From Serratia nevei (GTDB lineage Bacteria > Pseudomonadota > Gammaproteobacteria > Enterobacterales > Enterobacteriaceae), in the NCBI RefSeq assembly GCF_037948395.1, contig NZ_CP149940.1, positions 2,852,001 through 2,916,000 of the forward strand: a DNA stretch of 64,000 nt, read 5' to 3'. The number at the start of each line of letters is the position of its first letter. Position 1 is the first letter of the stretch. Below, one piece after another: positions 10,544 through 19,744 of this stretch. The notes beneath the pieces were generated by a model, which worked only from the letters and a program-made list of their open reading frames with translations, did no database searches and was not told the origin of the DNA. Made by a program: the position numbers and the translations under genes.

Positions 10544-12181
10544 TTACTGATTGATAATGTAAAGATTTTTAACGTCGGTATAGTCCAGCGGATCTTTGCC
10601 GGTGAACCCACCCACCGTCGGCTTGATCAAACGCGCGCTGACGCGGTAATAAACCGGGACCAACGCGGAGTCTTTGTCCAGTTGCGCTTCCGCCTGCTGA
10701 TAGAGCGCGGCGCGCGCGGCCTCATCCGGCGCCTTCAGCGTGGCGGCCATGATGGCGTCGAACGCCGGGCTCTTGTAGAACACGGTATTGATGCTGCTGT
10801 TGGACAGAACCAGGTTCAGGAACGCGCTGGGTTCGTTGTAATCCCCGCACCAGGTGGCACGCGCCACGTCGTATTGCCCCTGATGGCGGCTCTCCAGCGA
10901 AGTTTTCCATTCCTGGTTGCGCAGCGTGACCTCGGCGCCCAGGTTCTTCTTCCACATCGACGCGGCAGCGATCGCCTGTTGTTTGTTTTGATCGGAGGTG
11001 TTGTACAGCAGCGAGAACTTCAGCGGCTTGGCGTCGCTGTAGCCCGCTTCCGCCAGCAGTTTCCTGGCTTCGGCGTTGCGTTGCTCCTGACTCCAGCCGG
11101 CCCACGCAGGCTGAGTGAAGCTGGCGCCTTCCGTGAAGGTTGGCGTGAAGCTGTAGGCCGGGATTTGCCCCTGGCCCATGATCTTGTTGGCGATAATGTC
11201 GCGATCCAGCGTCATCTTCACCGCCGTACGCACGCGCGGATCGGTGAACGGCGCCCGCTTGTTATTGAGCTCGTAATAGAAGGTGCACAGATAAGGGTTA
11301 ACGTGCAGCTGCTCGGGCATTTCGCGTTTCATCTTGACGTACAGGTACGGCGGAATGGCGCTGTTGGTGATGTCGATCTCGCCGCTGCGGAAGCGGTTGA
11401 CGTCGCTGACCTCCGAGGTAATCGGCAGGAAGGTCGCCTGATTGATCACCGTTTGCTTGTTGTTCCAGTAGCTCGGGCTGCGCTCCAGCACAATGCGCTC
11501 GTTCACCACCCACTCTTTCAGGCGGTAAGCGCCGTTGCCGACATAGTTGGCGGGCAGCGTCCATTTATCGCCGAATTTCTCCACCACCGCCCGTTTCACC
11601 GGTTTGAGCGACGTGTGGCTCAGCATGCTGATGAAATACGGCACCGGTTCGCTCAGGGTCACCTGCAGCGTCTGGTCGTCAAGCGCCTTAACGCCGAGGG
11701 TCTGCGGGCTCTTCTTCCCGGTCAGGATGTCGTCGATATTCTCGACTTTGGTGTATTGCAGGTAGCTGGCATAGGGCGAAGCGATTTTCGGATCGGCCAG
11801 ACGCTGCCAGCTGTAGACGAAGTCTTGCGCGGTCACCGGGCTGCCGTCGCTCCACACCGCGCCGGGGCGCAGGTGGAAGGTCCACTGCTGATAATTCTGG
11901 TTTTCCCAGCTTGTCGCCGCCGCCGGCACCACATGCCCGTTGGCGTCGGTGCTCACCAGCCCTTCCAGCAGGTTAAGAATGATATTGCTTTCCGGGACGC
12001 CCTCGACCTTATGCGGATCCAATGAAGCCACTTCGCTACCGTTGTTGATCACAATATTCTGCTGCTGCGCCAATTGGACGCCGGCCGGAACCTCTGCCGC
12101 CAAACTGCTATTTACGGCACCGGCGCCCAGCGCGCCGCTAATCAACAAGGTCAAAGAAGTACGCTTCAGGGTTTGCTGCAT
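10544..12181 (-). CDS. Second periplasmic oligopeptide-binding protein, OppA paralogue
   Basis: A 545-residue binding protein collinear with its neighbour. Signal peptide of 28 residues (MQQTLKRTSLTLLISG... ending SSLA), mature start AEVPAG, and the same family 5 features (QWTFHLRPGAVWSDG; C-terminus VGGFTGKDPLDYTD). It is the first gene of the opp transcript, preceded by a leader of about 650 bp. A tandem duplication followed by divergence is the simplest origin. It could widen peptide range or bind murein tripeptide as MppA does, but nothing in the sequence proves the ligand. RBS AAAAGGAG precedes the ATG. Confidence 0.93.
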   Translation of the reverse strand: MQQTLKRTSLTLLISGALGAGAVNSSLAAEVPAGVQLAQQQNIVINNGSEVASLDPHKVEGVPESNIILNLLEGLVSTDANGHVVPAAATSWENQNYQQWTFHLRPGAVWSDGSPVTAQDFVYSWQRLADPKIASPYASYLQYTKVENIDDILTGKKSPQTLGVKALDDQTLQVTLSEPVPYFISMLSHTSLKPVKRAVVEKFGDKWTLPANYVGNGAYRLKEWVVNERIVLERSPSYWNNKQTVINQATFLPITSEVSDVNRFRSGEIDITNSAIPPYLYVKMKREMPEQLHVNPYLCTFYYELNNKRAPFTDPRVRTAVKMTLDRDIIANKIMGQGQIPAYSFTPTFTEGASFTQPAWAGWSQEQRNAEARKLLAEAGYSDAKPLKFSLLYNTSDQNKQQAIAAASMWKKNLGAEVTLRNQEWKTSLESRHQGQYDVARATWCGDYNEPSAFLNLVLSNSSINTVFYKSPAFDAIMAATLKAPDEAARAALYQQAEAQLDKDSALVPVYYRVSARLIKPTVGGFTGKDPLDYTDVKNLYIINQ

Positions 12182-12834
12182 AATCGAGGCTCCTTTTCAC
12201 CGACAAGCATCGCTTATCGAAGTTTGTGAAGTGTTTATAAGAATTCTAAATAAACGGATACCAGCAAAAATCATTCCCGTTTTTGTGGCGCATTTCAGTT
12301 AATTGACCACGGGAAAGTTGCTCGGAAATTAGCAGAAGCCAAATTCCATAGCCAATAAATTTTACGAAAATGTTAAGCAATTCTCTTTTATCGCACGAAG
12401 CCCAATCCGGCCACCAAGATGGAAGGCAGGAAAAATCGAGATCATCAGTATGATTTTAAAGACAAAAAAACCACATTCATTTCAATTGAAACCATCAGCA
12501 CGATCTCACTGCTGCAAAAAGAAACATTCAGTTAACAATCTAACCATTCAAAGAACAAACACCTGCCTATGTGCGGTTAATCACTAATAACACCTGGATG
12601 AAAGTGAGACAAGCCCCACAGAATGATGTGACTAATTTAACAACAGCGTGACCGTTTAGCGGGGGCGAAATGGGCAGAAATGGGGGAGGAAAAGTGATTG
12701 AAATAACGCTTAGCGTTTTTTTTGAGCAACAACATGAGATTTATGCAACATAAGAGTGCAACCGCATAAATTTTATTCATCCTGTGCACTATAATAATGC
12801 GAGCCAATAAATAATTTAAACTTTAAAATTAATT
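12182..12834 (-). other. Long AT-rich leader/promoter region of the opp operon
   Basis: No credible gene in about 650 bp. Reading leftwards it is AT-rich, as expected for a long regulated 5' region. Near the ribosome-binding site there is a CA-rich stretch (AAACACTTCACAAAC, around 12,215-12,233 on the minus strand) of the type bound by the GU-rich sRNA GcvB, which represses oppA in E. coli and Salmonella. The GcvB gene itself is not in this window. I could not fix the promoter by eye. Confidence 0.4.
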
Positions 12835-12867
12835 TTAGCCGCGCTAACGCGAAAGGTGCGCGGCTAA
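12835..12867 (-). terminator. Probable terminator of ychE
   Basis: 10-bp stem TTAGCCGCGC/GCGCGGCTAA, 10 bp after the ychE stop on the minus strand, followed by AAATTAATTTT. The T tract is interrupted, so termination may be partial. Confidence 0.55.
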
Positions 12868-12877
12868 ACAAGGCGTA

Positions 12878-13522
12878 TTACAACAGGCCGGGGAATATCG
12901 CCTTAATGCCGGTAACGATAAACTCGATGCCGAGCGCCATCAGCAGCAGACCCATGATACGGGTGATCACGTTGATGCCGGTCTGCCCCAGCAAACGCAC
13001 CAACAGCGGCGCGGCGCGGAACAACAGCCAGCAGCAAAAGGCGAACAAGGCGATAGCGACCGTAAAACCGAGCAGGCTTTGCCAGTTGTGATAACGGGAG
13101 CTCCACACGATGGTAGAACTGATCGCCCCCGGCCCCGCCATCAGCGGCAGCGCTAACGGCACCACGCCGATGCTTTCGCGGATCGCGCTCTCCGACTTCT
13201 CCTGTTTGTTCTGTTTGTCTTCCCCCAGCTTGCCGCTGATCATCGACATGGCGATGGTCACCACCAGAATACCGCCGGCGATGCGGAACGAATCGATAGA
13301 GATGCCGAACATCCGCAGGATCCCTTCCCCCAGGAACAGCGAGGTCCACAGAATGATGGCGACCGACAGGTTGGCGGTCAGGTTGGTTTTATTGCGCCCC
13401 GCTTCCGCCTGGTAACTGGTCATGCTGATGAACACCGGCAAAATGCCCACCGGGTTGACCAGTGCAAACAGACCGACAAAGAACTTGATAAAGCCGGAAA
13501 GATCCAACAGAGATTGGCCCAC
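12878..13522 (-). CDS. ychE: YchE, MarC-family inner-membrane protein
   Basis: A 214-residue protein with about six membrane helices. The family signature FFVGLFALVNPVGILPVF is at residues 14-31. MarC proteins are conserved membrane proteins of unknown function; the old link to multiple antibiotic resistance was not sustained. It lies between adhE and oppA, as in E. coli, transcribed towards opp. Read-through into the opp leader is possible because the terminator between them is weak. Confidence 0.9.
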   Translation of the reverse strand: MGQSLLDLSGFIKFFVGLFALVNPVGILPVFISMTSYQAEAGRNKTNLTANLSVAIILWTSLFLGEGILRMFGISIDSFRIAGGILVVTIAMSMISGKLGEDKQNKQEKSESAIRESIGVVPLALPLMAGPGAISSTIVWSSRYHNWQSLLGFTVAIALFAFCCWLLFRAAPLLVRLLGQTGINVITRIMGLLLMALGIEFIVTGIKAIFPGLL

Positions 13523-14053
13523 AGATGGCTCCGCGTTAAGTACTATAAAAAGGTGTGCTGCCTATGCGCGCTAATGTAATGGAATTGCCGCGGGTAATCC
13601 ATCCGGCCAGAGCAGCATTTTTGACTGTCAGCAAGTTATGCAGCGAAACAAATGCCCTTTGTTAAAGTGATGTATGGCCTTTTGATTTTTTATGTTGAAA
13701 AAAGAGTCATTGCTCACAGTTATCAAGAATGATTCCCAACACCCGCAAGCTGAAAGGTGTCAGCTTGCAGTTTTCATGATTTAGATCACAAATCAACTAC
13801 CCAACAGTGGGTAAGCTCTTAGTCGTAGGCAGGGAGTAGAACAAAGTGGGTGGCCACATCGCCGATTCCGTTCTCCTCACGGTCTGCCCCTCCGGCTGGC
13901 GTAGGGTAAAGCTCTTTAAGCAAATCAGCAGCATGCGAAGAAATAACGCGGGAAAGCCCCGGTATTCTCATCACCGTTTATTCCCGTTAGGACTATACTA
14001 GTGGCTCGCACGGCTTATTTACTGAAAGAGTTTAACATTATCAGGAGAGCATT
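13523..14053 (+). promoter_or_regulatory. ychE-adhE divergent spacer with long adhE leader
   Basis: A 531-bp gap with no gene I can support. E. coli adhE also has a long 5' region with Cra, FNR/NarL and Fis inputs and a leader that needs RNase III cleavage. Here the last 150 bp contain GC-rich inverted stretches such as GGGAAAGCCCC. The adhE ribosome site is CAGGAGAGC, 7 bp before the ATG. Confidence 0.45.
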
Positions 14054-16726
14054 ATGGCTGTAACGAATGTCGCTGAACTGAACGAGCTTGTTGCACGTGT
14101 CAAAAAAGCCCAGCGCGAATATGCCAACTTCACTCAAGAGCAAGTGGATAAAATCTTCCGCGCTGCCGCCCTCGCCGCTGCTGATGCCCGTATCCCGTTG
14201 GCCAAAATGGCCGTGGAAGAATCCGGAATGGGTATCGTCGAAGACAAAGTGATCAAAAACCACTTCGCTTCCGAGTACATCTACAACGCCTATAAAGACG
14301 AAAAAACCTGTGGCATCCTGTCTGAAGATGACACCTTCGGTACCATCACCATCGCCGAACCTATCGGCCTGATTTGCGGTATCGTTCCTACCACCAACCC
14401 AACTTCTACCGCGATCTTCAAAGCGCTGATCAGCCTGAAAACCCGTAACGGCATCATCTTCTCGCCGCACCCGCGTGCGAAGAATGCCACCAATAAAGCC
14501 GCCGATATCGTGCTGCAGGCCGCTATCGCCGCCGGCGCGCCAAAGGACATCATCGGTTGGATCGACCAACCGACCGTCGAGCTGTCCAACCAACTGATGC
14601 ACCACCCGGACATCAACCTGATCCTGGCCACCGGTGGCCCGGGCATGGTGAAGGCCGCCTACAGCTCCGGCAAGCCTGCCATCGGCGTCGGTGCCGGTAA
14701 TACCCCGGTCGTGGTAGACGAAACCGCAGACATCAAGCGCGTGGTCGCCTCTATCCTGATGTCCAAAACCTTCGACAGCGGCGTTATCTGCGCTTCCGAA
14801 CAGTCGGTCATCGTCGTCGACTCTATTTATGATGCGGTACGCGAACGTTTCGCTTCCCACGGCGGCTATCTGCTGCAGGGTAAAGAACTGAAAGCGGTTC
14901 AGGACATCATCCTGAAAAACGGCGGTCTGAACGCGGCCATCGTGGGGCAATCCGCACCGAAAATCGCCGAGATGGCGGGCATCAAAGTGCCGGCCAACAC
15001 CAAAGTGCTGATCGGCGAAGTGAAGCTGGTCGACGAGTCCGAGCCTTTCGCACATGAAAAACTGTCGCCTACCCTGGCGATGTACCGGGCCAAAGATTTC
15101 GAAGACGCCGTCGCCAAAGCTGAGAAACTGGTCGCCATGGGCGGTATCGGCCACACCTCCTGCCTGTACACCGACCAGGATAACCAAACGGCTCGCATCG
15201 CCTACTTCGGCGATAAAATGAAAACGGCTCGTATCCTGATCAACACCCCGGCTTCTCAGGGCGGTATCGGCGACCTGTATAACTTCAAACTCGCGCCTTC
15301 GCTGACGCTGGGTTGCGGCTCCTGGGGTGGTAACTCCATCTCTGAGAACGTCGGACCTAAACACCTGATCAACAAGAAAACTGTAGCGAAGCGAGCAGAA
15401 AACATGTTGTGGCATAAACTTCCGAAATCGATCTACTTCCGCCGGGGCTCGCTGCCTATCGCGCTGGAAGAAGTGGCGACCGACGGGGCAAAACGCGCCT
15501 TCATCGTGACCGACCGTTTCCTGTTCAACAACGGCTATGCCGACCAGATCACCAAGGTTCTGAAGTCTCACGGCATCGAAACCGAAGTGTTCTTCGAAGT
15601 GGAAGCCGATCCGACGCTGAGCATCGTGCGCAAGGGCGCAGAGCAGATGAACTCCTTCAAACCGGACGTCATCATCGCGCTGGGCGGCGGTTCGCCGATG
15701 GACGCCGCCAAAATCATGTGGGTGCTGTACGAACATCCTGAAACCCACTTCGAGGATCTGGCGCTGCGCTTCATGGACATCCGCAAGCGTATCTACAAAT
15801 TCCCGAAAATGGGCGTGAAAGCGAAAATGATCGCCATCACCACCACGTCAGGCACCGGTTCGGAAGTCACGCCGTTTGCCGTCGTAACCGACGACACCAC
15901 CGGACAGAAATACCCGTTGGCCGACTATGCGCTGACCCCGGACATGGCAATTGTCGATGCCAACCTGGTGATGAACATGCCGAAATCCCTGTGCGCCTTC
16001 GGCGGTCTGGATGCGGTCACCCACGCGCTGGAAGCCTACGTTTCGGTGCTGGCGAACGAATACTCCGACGGCCAGGCGTTGCAAGCGCTGAAACTGTTGA
16101 AAGAGTATCTGCCGGCCAGCTATAAAGAAGGCGCGAAAAATCCGGTTGCCCGTGAACGCGTGCACAACGCCGCCACCATCGCCGGTATCGCCTTCGCCAA
16201 CGCCTTCCTCGGGGTCTGTCACTCCATGGCGCACAAGCTGGGTTCGGAGTTCCACATTCCGCACGGCCTGGCCAACGCGATGCTGATTTCCAACGTCATT
16301 CGCTACAACGCGAACGACAACCCGACCAAGCAGACGGCCTTCAGCCAGTACGACCGCCCTCAGGCGCGCCGCCGCTACGCTGAAATCGCCGACCACCTCG
16401 GCCTGAGCGCACCGGGCGACCGCACTGCGCAGAAGATTGAGAAACTGCTGGCCTGGCTGGACGAGCTGAAAACCGAGTTGGGCATCCCAACCTCCATCCG
16501 TGAAGCGGGTGTGCAGGAAGCGGACTTCCTGGCGAAAGTCGACAAGCTGTCGGAAGATGCATTCGACGACCAATGTACCGGCGCCAACCCACGCTATCCG
16601 CTGATTGCCGAGCTGAAGCAAATCATGCTGGATACCTTCTACGGCCGCGAATTCAGCGAAGCGGTAGAAGAGGAAGCGGCCGCTCCGGCTACCGCCAAAG
16701 CAGCGGTAAAGAAGTCCAAGAAATAA
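14054..16726 (+). CDS. adhE: Bifunctional aldehyde/alcohol dehydrogenase AdhE
   Basis: Converts acetyl-CoA to acetaldehyde and then ethanol, recycling two NADH during anaerobic growth. In its 890 residues an N-terminal CoA-acylating aldehyde dehydrogenase half (about 1-440) has catalytic C246 in SGVICASEQ. A linker leads to an Fe-dependent alcohol dehydrogenase half (about 450-870) with GGGSPMDAAKIMW and metal-binding His residues in HALEAY and CHSMAHKLG. The Ala/Lys-rich tail after residue 870 is usual. AdhE assembles into spirosome filaments. Codon choice is that of a highly expressed gene. Confidence 0.98.
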   Translation: MAVTNVAELNELVARVKKAQREYANFTQEQVDKIFRAAALAAADARIPLAKMAVEESGMGIVEDKVIKNHFASEYIYNAYKDEKTCGILSEDDTFGTITIAEPIGLICGIVPTTNPTSTAIFKALISLKTRNGIIFSPHPRAKNATNKAADIVLQAAIAAGAPKDIIGWIDQPTVELSNQLMHHPDINLILATGGPGMVKAAYSSGKPAIGVGAGNTPVVVDETADIKRVVASILMSKTFDSGVICASEQSVIVVDSIYDAVRERFASHGGYLLQGKELKAVQDIILKNGGLNAAIVGQSAPKIAEMAGIKVPANTKVLIGEVKLVDESEPFAHEKLSPTLAMYRAKDFEDAVAKAEKLVAMGGIGHTSCLYTDQDNQTARIAYFGDKMKTARILINTPASQGGIGDLYNFKLAPSLTLGCGSWGGNSISENVGPKHLINKKTVAKRAENMLWHKLPKSIYFRRGSLPIALEEVATDGAKRAFIVTDRFLFNNGYADQITKVLKSHGIETEVFFEVEADPTLSIVRKGAEQMNSFKPDVIIALGGGSPMDAAKIMWVLYEHPETHFEDLALRFMDIRKRIYKFPKMGVKAKMIAITTTSGTGSEVTPFAVVTDDTTGQKYPLADYALTPDMAIVDANLVMNMPKSLCAFGGLDAVTHALEAYVSVLANEYSDGQALQALKLLKEYLPASYKEGAKNPVARERVHNAATIAGIAFANAFLGVCHSMAHKLGSEFHIPHGLANAMLISNVIRYNANDNPTKQTAFSQYDRPQARRRYAEIADHLGLSAPGDRTAQKIEKLLAWLDELKTELGIPTSIREAGVQEADFLAKVDKLSEDAFDDQCTGANPRYPLIAELKQIMLDTFYGREFSEAVEEEAAAPATAKAAVKKSKK

Positions 16727-16743
16727 CGGTTCCGTGAACCGAT

Positions 16744-16772
16744 AAAAAAACCCGCCAAACGGCGGGTTTTTT
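16744..16772. terminator. Terminator after adhE
   Basis: CCCGCC/GGCGGG stem with an AAAC loop, seven A before and six T after. Its symmetry lets it also stop tdk transcription from the right. Confidence 0.9.
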
Positions 16773-16845
16773 ATTGCGCCTGAGGCGCTGCATTTCGATT
16801 CACGCCGCCAAAACGCTTCAGCGGGCTCTGGCGGCATTTTCACCC

Positions 16846-17430
16846 TTAGTCCAGGGAATGAATCGCCTCTTTATAATGCTTGCGGCAGACGGAGACATAG
16901 CTCTCGTTACCGCCAATCACCACCTGTTCACCGGCATGCATCGCTTTGCCATTCTCGTCCAGTCGCAGCACCATATTGGCTTTGCGCCCGCAGTGACAGA
17001 TGGTTTTCAATTCCACCAGCTTATCGGCCCAGGCCAGCAAATAGTGGCTGCCGGTAAACAACTCACCGAGAAAATCGGTGCGCAGGCCGTAACACAATAC
17101 GGGAATGTCCAGTTGGTCCACCACATCGCACAATTGCTCAACCTGCGCTTTGGTCAGGAACTGGCTTTCATCGAGCAGCACACAATGCACCTGCTGCTGT
17201 TGATGCTCTTGCTGAATCATGGCGAAGAGCATTGAGTCGTTGTTATAGAGCTGGGCCTGTGAAGATAACCCGATGCGCGAGCTGACTTTGCCTACGCCAT
17301 AGCGGTGATCGATCTCCGCGGTGAACACCAGCGTGCGCATACCCCGCTCTTGATAGTTATATGAAGACTGTAGCAGCGCGGTAGACTTGCCGGCATTCAT
17401 CGCAGAGTAATAAAAATAAAGTTGAGCCAT
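16846..17430 (-). CDS. tdk: Thymidine kinase
   Basis: Phosphorylates thymidine to dTMP in pyrimidine salvage. The 194 residues have a P-loop [14 protein letters not shown] near the N-terminus, the DESQFL Walker-B-like segment near residue 85, and zinc-type cysteines in CHCGRKANM and VCRKHY at the C-terminal lasso. It is convergent with adhE and divergent from hns, as in E. coli. Confidence 0.96.
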   Translation of the reverse strand: MAQLYFYYSAMNAGKSTALLQSSYNYQERGMRTLVFTAEIDHRYGVGKVSSRIGLSSQAQLYNNDSMLFAMIQQEHQQQQVHCVLLDESQFLTKAQVEQLCDVVDQLDIPVLCYGLRTDFLGELFTGSHYLLAWADKLVELKTICHCGRKANMVLRLDENGKAMHAGEQVVIGGNESYVSVCRKHYKEAIHSLD

Positions 17431-18133
17431 GGCCCCGCCACTCCGATGGTATAAGAAATATTCAAATGTTGATTAGGACGGTGAGTGTACCATAACCCGC
17501 CCCCCGGCTCAGCCCAAAGCGAACGAATATTGCGTTCGCCGTAATAATGCGCTTTCAAGCGAAACATATCGTTCTGTCGGCATGTTCTTTTTACAGCTAT
17601 TTACAGGATAATGTATGCCTGTCATCACTATTAATTCTTGCTAATGGTTAGCCCCGGGCATTTGCCCATTAATGCATAGCCGCCCTTTCCCCTCCGCAGG
17701 CGCTGTAGCTGCGGCGGAACGCCTGTCTATTTATACGTGAGGCCAATAACGGGCATTTAATCGCCTTCGCCGACGCCCCGACGTTACCTGACGCAATCTT
17801 TACCTATATACCCCTATTGTTTACAATGTCTGCCTTGCCATGGCGTGATTAAGCCCACAGAACCCATTGTAATATTGATATAAATTACGGCGATAACTTA
17901 TCGATGAAAGCCTTGCGACACGCGCCCTTTAAAGCCTGTCTGCTGAAATTTTGACTTAAGTTCGATGAAGGTAATAGTTAACAGGCCTTCCTATTATTTG
18001 TCGGACTGATCCGATTAACGGTTTTTTTAAAGGTAAATTTGAGTATTCAAGTCAATTTGGCTATTGCAGAAAAGAAAAGAGCACTCTATTATTATCGAGA
18101 CGCCCCCCACCAATATAATTTGAGACTAGGACA
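17431..18133 (+). promoter_or_regulatory. tdk-hns divergent regulatory spacer
   Basis: A 703-bp AT-rich region with no supported gene. The E. coli spacer is also long and is bound by H-NS, Fis and cold-shock regulators. Several A/T tracts in the last 150 bp before hns would suit H-NS autoregulation. The only defined element I can place is the hns core promoter listed separately. Confidence 0.4.
18064..18092 (+). promoter_or_regulatory. Predicted hns core promoter
   Basis: TTGCAG at 18064-18069 and TATTAT at 18087-18092, 17-bp spacing, about 40 bp upstream of the start codon. Predicted by eye from sigma-70 consensus and position. Confidence 0.55.
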
Positions 18134-18541
18134 ATGAGCGAAGCATTAAAGATTTTGAACAACATCCGCACCCTGCGCGCCCAGGCAAGAGAATGCACTC
18201 TGGAAACGCTGGAAGAAATGCTCGAGAAACTGGAAGTTGTTGTGAACGAACGTCGCGAAGAAGACAGCCAGGCTCAAGCAGAAATCGAAGAACGCACTCG
18301 TAAGCTGCAGCAATACCGCGAAATGCTGATTGCTGACGGTATCGACCCGAATGAACTGCTGCAAACCATGGCTGCCAACAAGGCTGCCGGTAAAGCAAAA
18401 CGTGCGGCACGTCCTGCTAAATACCAATATAAAGACGAAAACGGCGAGCTGAAAACCTGGACCGGCCAAGGCCGTACTCCTGCGGTGATTAAGAAAGCTA
18501 TCGAAGAGCAAGGTAAATCTCTGGACGATTTCCTGCTGTAA
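18134..18541 (+). CDS. hns: Nucleoid protein H-NS
   Basis: Global silencer of AT-rich DNA. In its 135 residues an N-terminal coiled-coil oligomerisation region (about 1-80) and a flexible Ala/Lys linker lead to the C-terminal DNA-binding domain, with the minor-groove loop TWTGQGRTP at 108-116. RBS AGGA lies 5 bp before the ATG. It is monocistronic, with its own terminator. Confidence 0.98.
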   Translation: MSEALKILNNIRTLRAQARECTLETLEEMLEKLEVVVNERREEDSQAQAEIEERTRKLQQYREMLIADGIDPNELLQTMAANKAAGKAKRAARPAKYQYKDENGELKTWTGQGRTPAVIKKAIEEQGKSLDDFLL

Positions 18542-18562
18542 TAGCGATTCAGTCCGTATCTG

Positions 18563-18590
18563 AAAGGCTCCCTGCGGGGGGCCTTTTCAT
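18563..18590 (+). terminator. hns terminator
   Basis: AAAGGCTCCC/GGGGGCCTTTT stem with a TGCG loop 20 bp after the hns stop, followed by CATTTT. One G-T pair. Confidence 0.8.
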
Positions 18591-18676
18591 TTTAAATCTT
18601 ATCGTTCTGTACCCGCCCTCCTATCCTTTTAGTAAATATCCTAATTCGCTTTTCCTTCGATCATGAAATTTCAGTG

Positions 18677-18700
18677 AAAAAAAAGGGACCCTAAGGCCCC
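18677..18700 (-). terminator. Terminator of the galU-ugd-epimerase cluster
   Basis: On the minus strand GGGGCC-TTAG-GGTCCC followed by eight T, 25 bp after the epimerase stop codon. Confidence 0.8.
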
Positions 18701-18724
18701 TGTATCGCATTAAATCTCGTCCAA

Positions 18725-19735
18725 TTATTGAACCTGATAGAATGCCTTATACCAGTCAACAAAGCGCTTCACACCCTCTTCAACGCCGGTTTCCGGTTTG
18801 AAACCAATGTCACGATAAAGCTCTTCCGTATCCGCACTGGTATCCATCACATCGCCTGGTTGCATCGGCAGCATATTCTTACGGGCGGTGACCCCCAATG
18901 CCTGCTCCAGCGCGCTGATATATTCCATCAGTTTTACGGGAGCGCTATTGCCGATATTATAAACATGGTACGGAGCAGAACTGGTCGCCGGCGATCCCTG
19001 TTCAACGGTCCAGGATGGATTTGCCTGCGGAATAACCGCCTGCAAGCGCACTATCGCCTCAGCGATATCATCGATGTAAGTAAAATCGCGATGCATTTCG
19101 CCATGGTTATATACGTCGATGCTCTCCCCCGCCAATATGGCTTTGGTGAATTTGAACAGCGCCATGTCCGGACGCCCCCAAGGGCCATATACGGTAAAGA
19201 ATCGCAGCCCCGTCGTCGGGAGACCGTATAAATGGGAGTAGCTGTGTGCCATCAGCTCATTGGCCTTTTTCGTTGCCGCATACAATGACACCGGATGATC
19301 AACCGAATCTTCGGTCGCAAACGGCAGCTTGCGATTCAGGCCATATACCGAACTGGAAGAGGCGTAGAGTAAATGCTCGACTTTATTATGACGGCAGCCT
19401 TCCAGAACGTTTAAATGGCCGATCAGGTTAGCATCCGCATAAGCCAACGGATTGACCAGCGAATAACGTACGCCGGCTTGAGCCCCCAAATGAATGACTC
19501 GTTGGAACTGATGCTCGGCGAACAATGCCGCCATCCCTTCACGATCGGCCAAATCCAGCTTGATAAAGCGGAATCCCGGCTTATCCGCCAGTCTGTCCAG
19601 ACGGGCCGTTTTCAGGCCCACGTCATAATAGTCGTTCAGGTTATCAATGCCGACAACCTGATGACCGGCGGTCAACAAACGCTCTGCAACGTGATAGCCA
19701 ATAAATCCTGCGGCGCCTGTAACCAGGAATTTCAT
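18725..19735 (-). CDS. uge: UDP-glucuronate 4-epimerase (NAD-dependent SDR family)
   Basis: Interconverts UDP-glucuronate and UDP-galacturonate. The 336 residues have a Rossmann motif TGAAGFIG (G7, G10, G13), the SSS active-site stretch at 127-129, and Y152-x3-K156 in LYAATKK. The opening MKFLVTGAAGFIG and GIDNLNDYYDV are typical of Klebsiella Uge and related epimerases. The ATG at 19735 has AAGGAG with 5-bp spacing; an in-frame GTG two codons upstream would overlap that site, so I reject it. It lies 9 bp after ugd. GalA would supply LPS core or capsule. The substrate is inferred from family and the ugd pairing. Confidence 0.85.
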   Translation of the reverse strand: MKFLVTGAAGFIGYHVAERLLTAGHQVVGIDNLNDYYDVGLKTARLDRLADKPGFRFIKLDLADREGMAALFAEHQFQRVIHLGAQAGVRYSLVNPLAYADANLIGHLNVLEGCRHNKVEHLLYASSSSVYGLNRKLPFATEDSVDHPVSLYAATKKANELMAHSYSHLYGLPTTGLRFFTVYGPWGRPDMALFKFTKAILAGESIDVYNHGEMHRDFTYIDDIAEAIVRLQAVIPQANPSWTVEQGSPATSSAPYHVYNIGNSAPVKLMEYISALEQALGVTARKNMLPMQPGDVMDTSADTEELYRDIGFKPETGVEEGVKRFVDWYKAFYQVQ

Positions 19736-19744
19736 GCCCACTCC

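Noticed and set aside
8722..12025. Long plus-strand frames (577 and 656 codons) over the two oppA genes
   Set aside because: Antisense shadows of two GC-rich genes; their similarity to one another only mirrors the oppA duplication.
14015..15748. 577-codon frame antisense to adhE
   Set aside because: Shadow of adhE codon bias; no promoter, and low-complexity composition.
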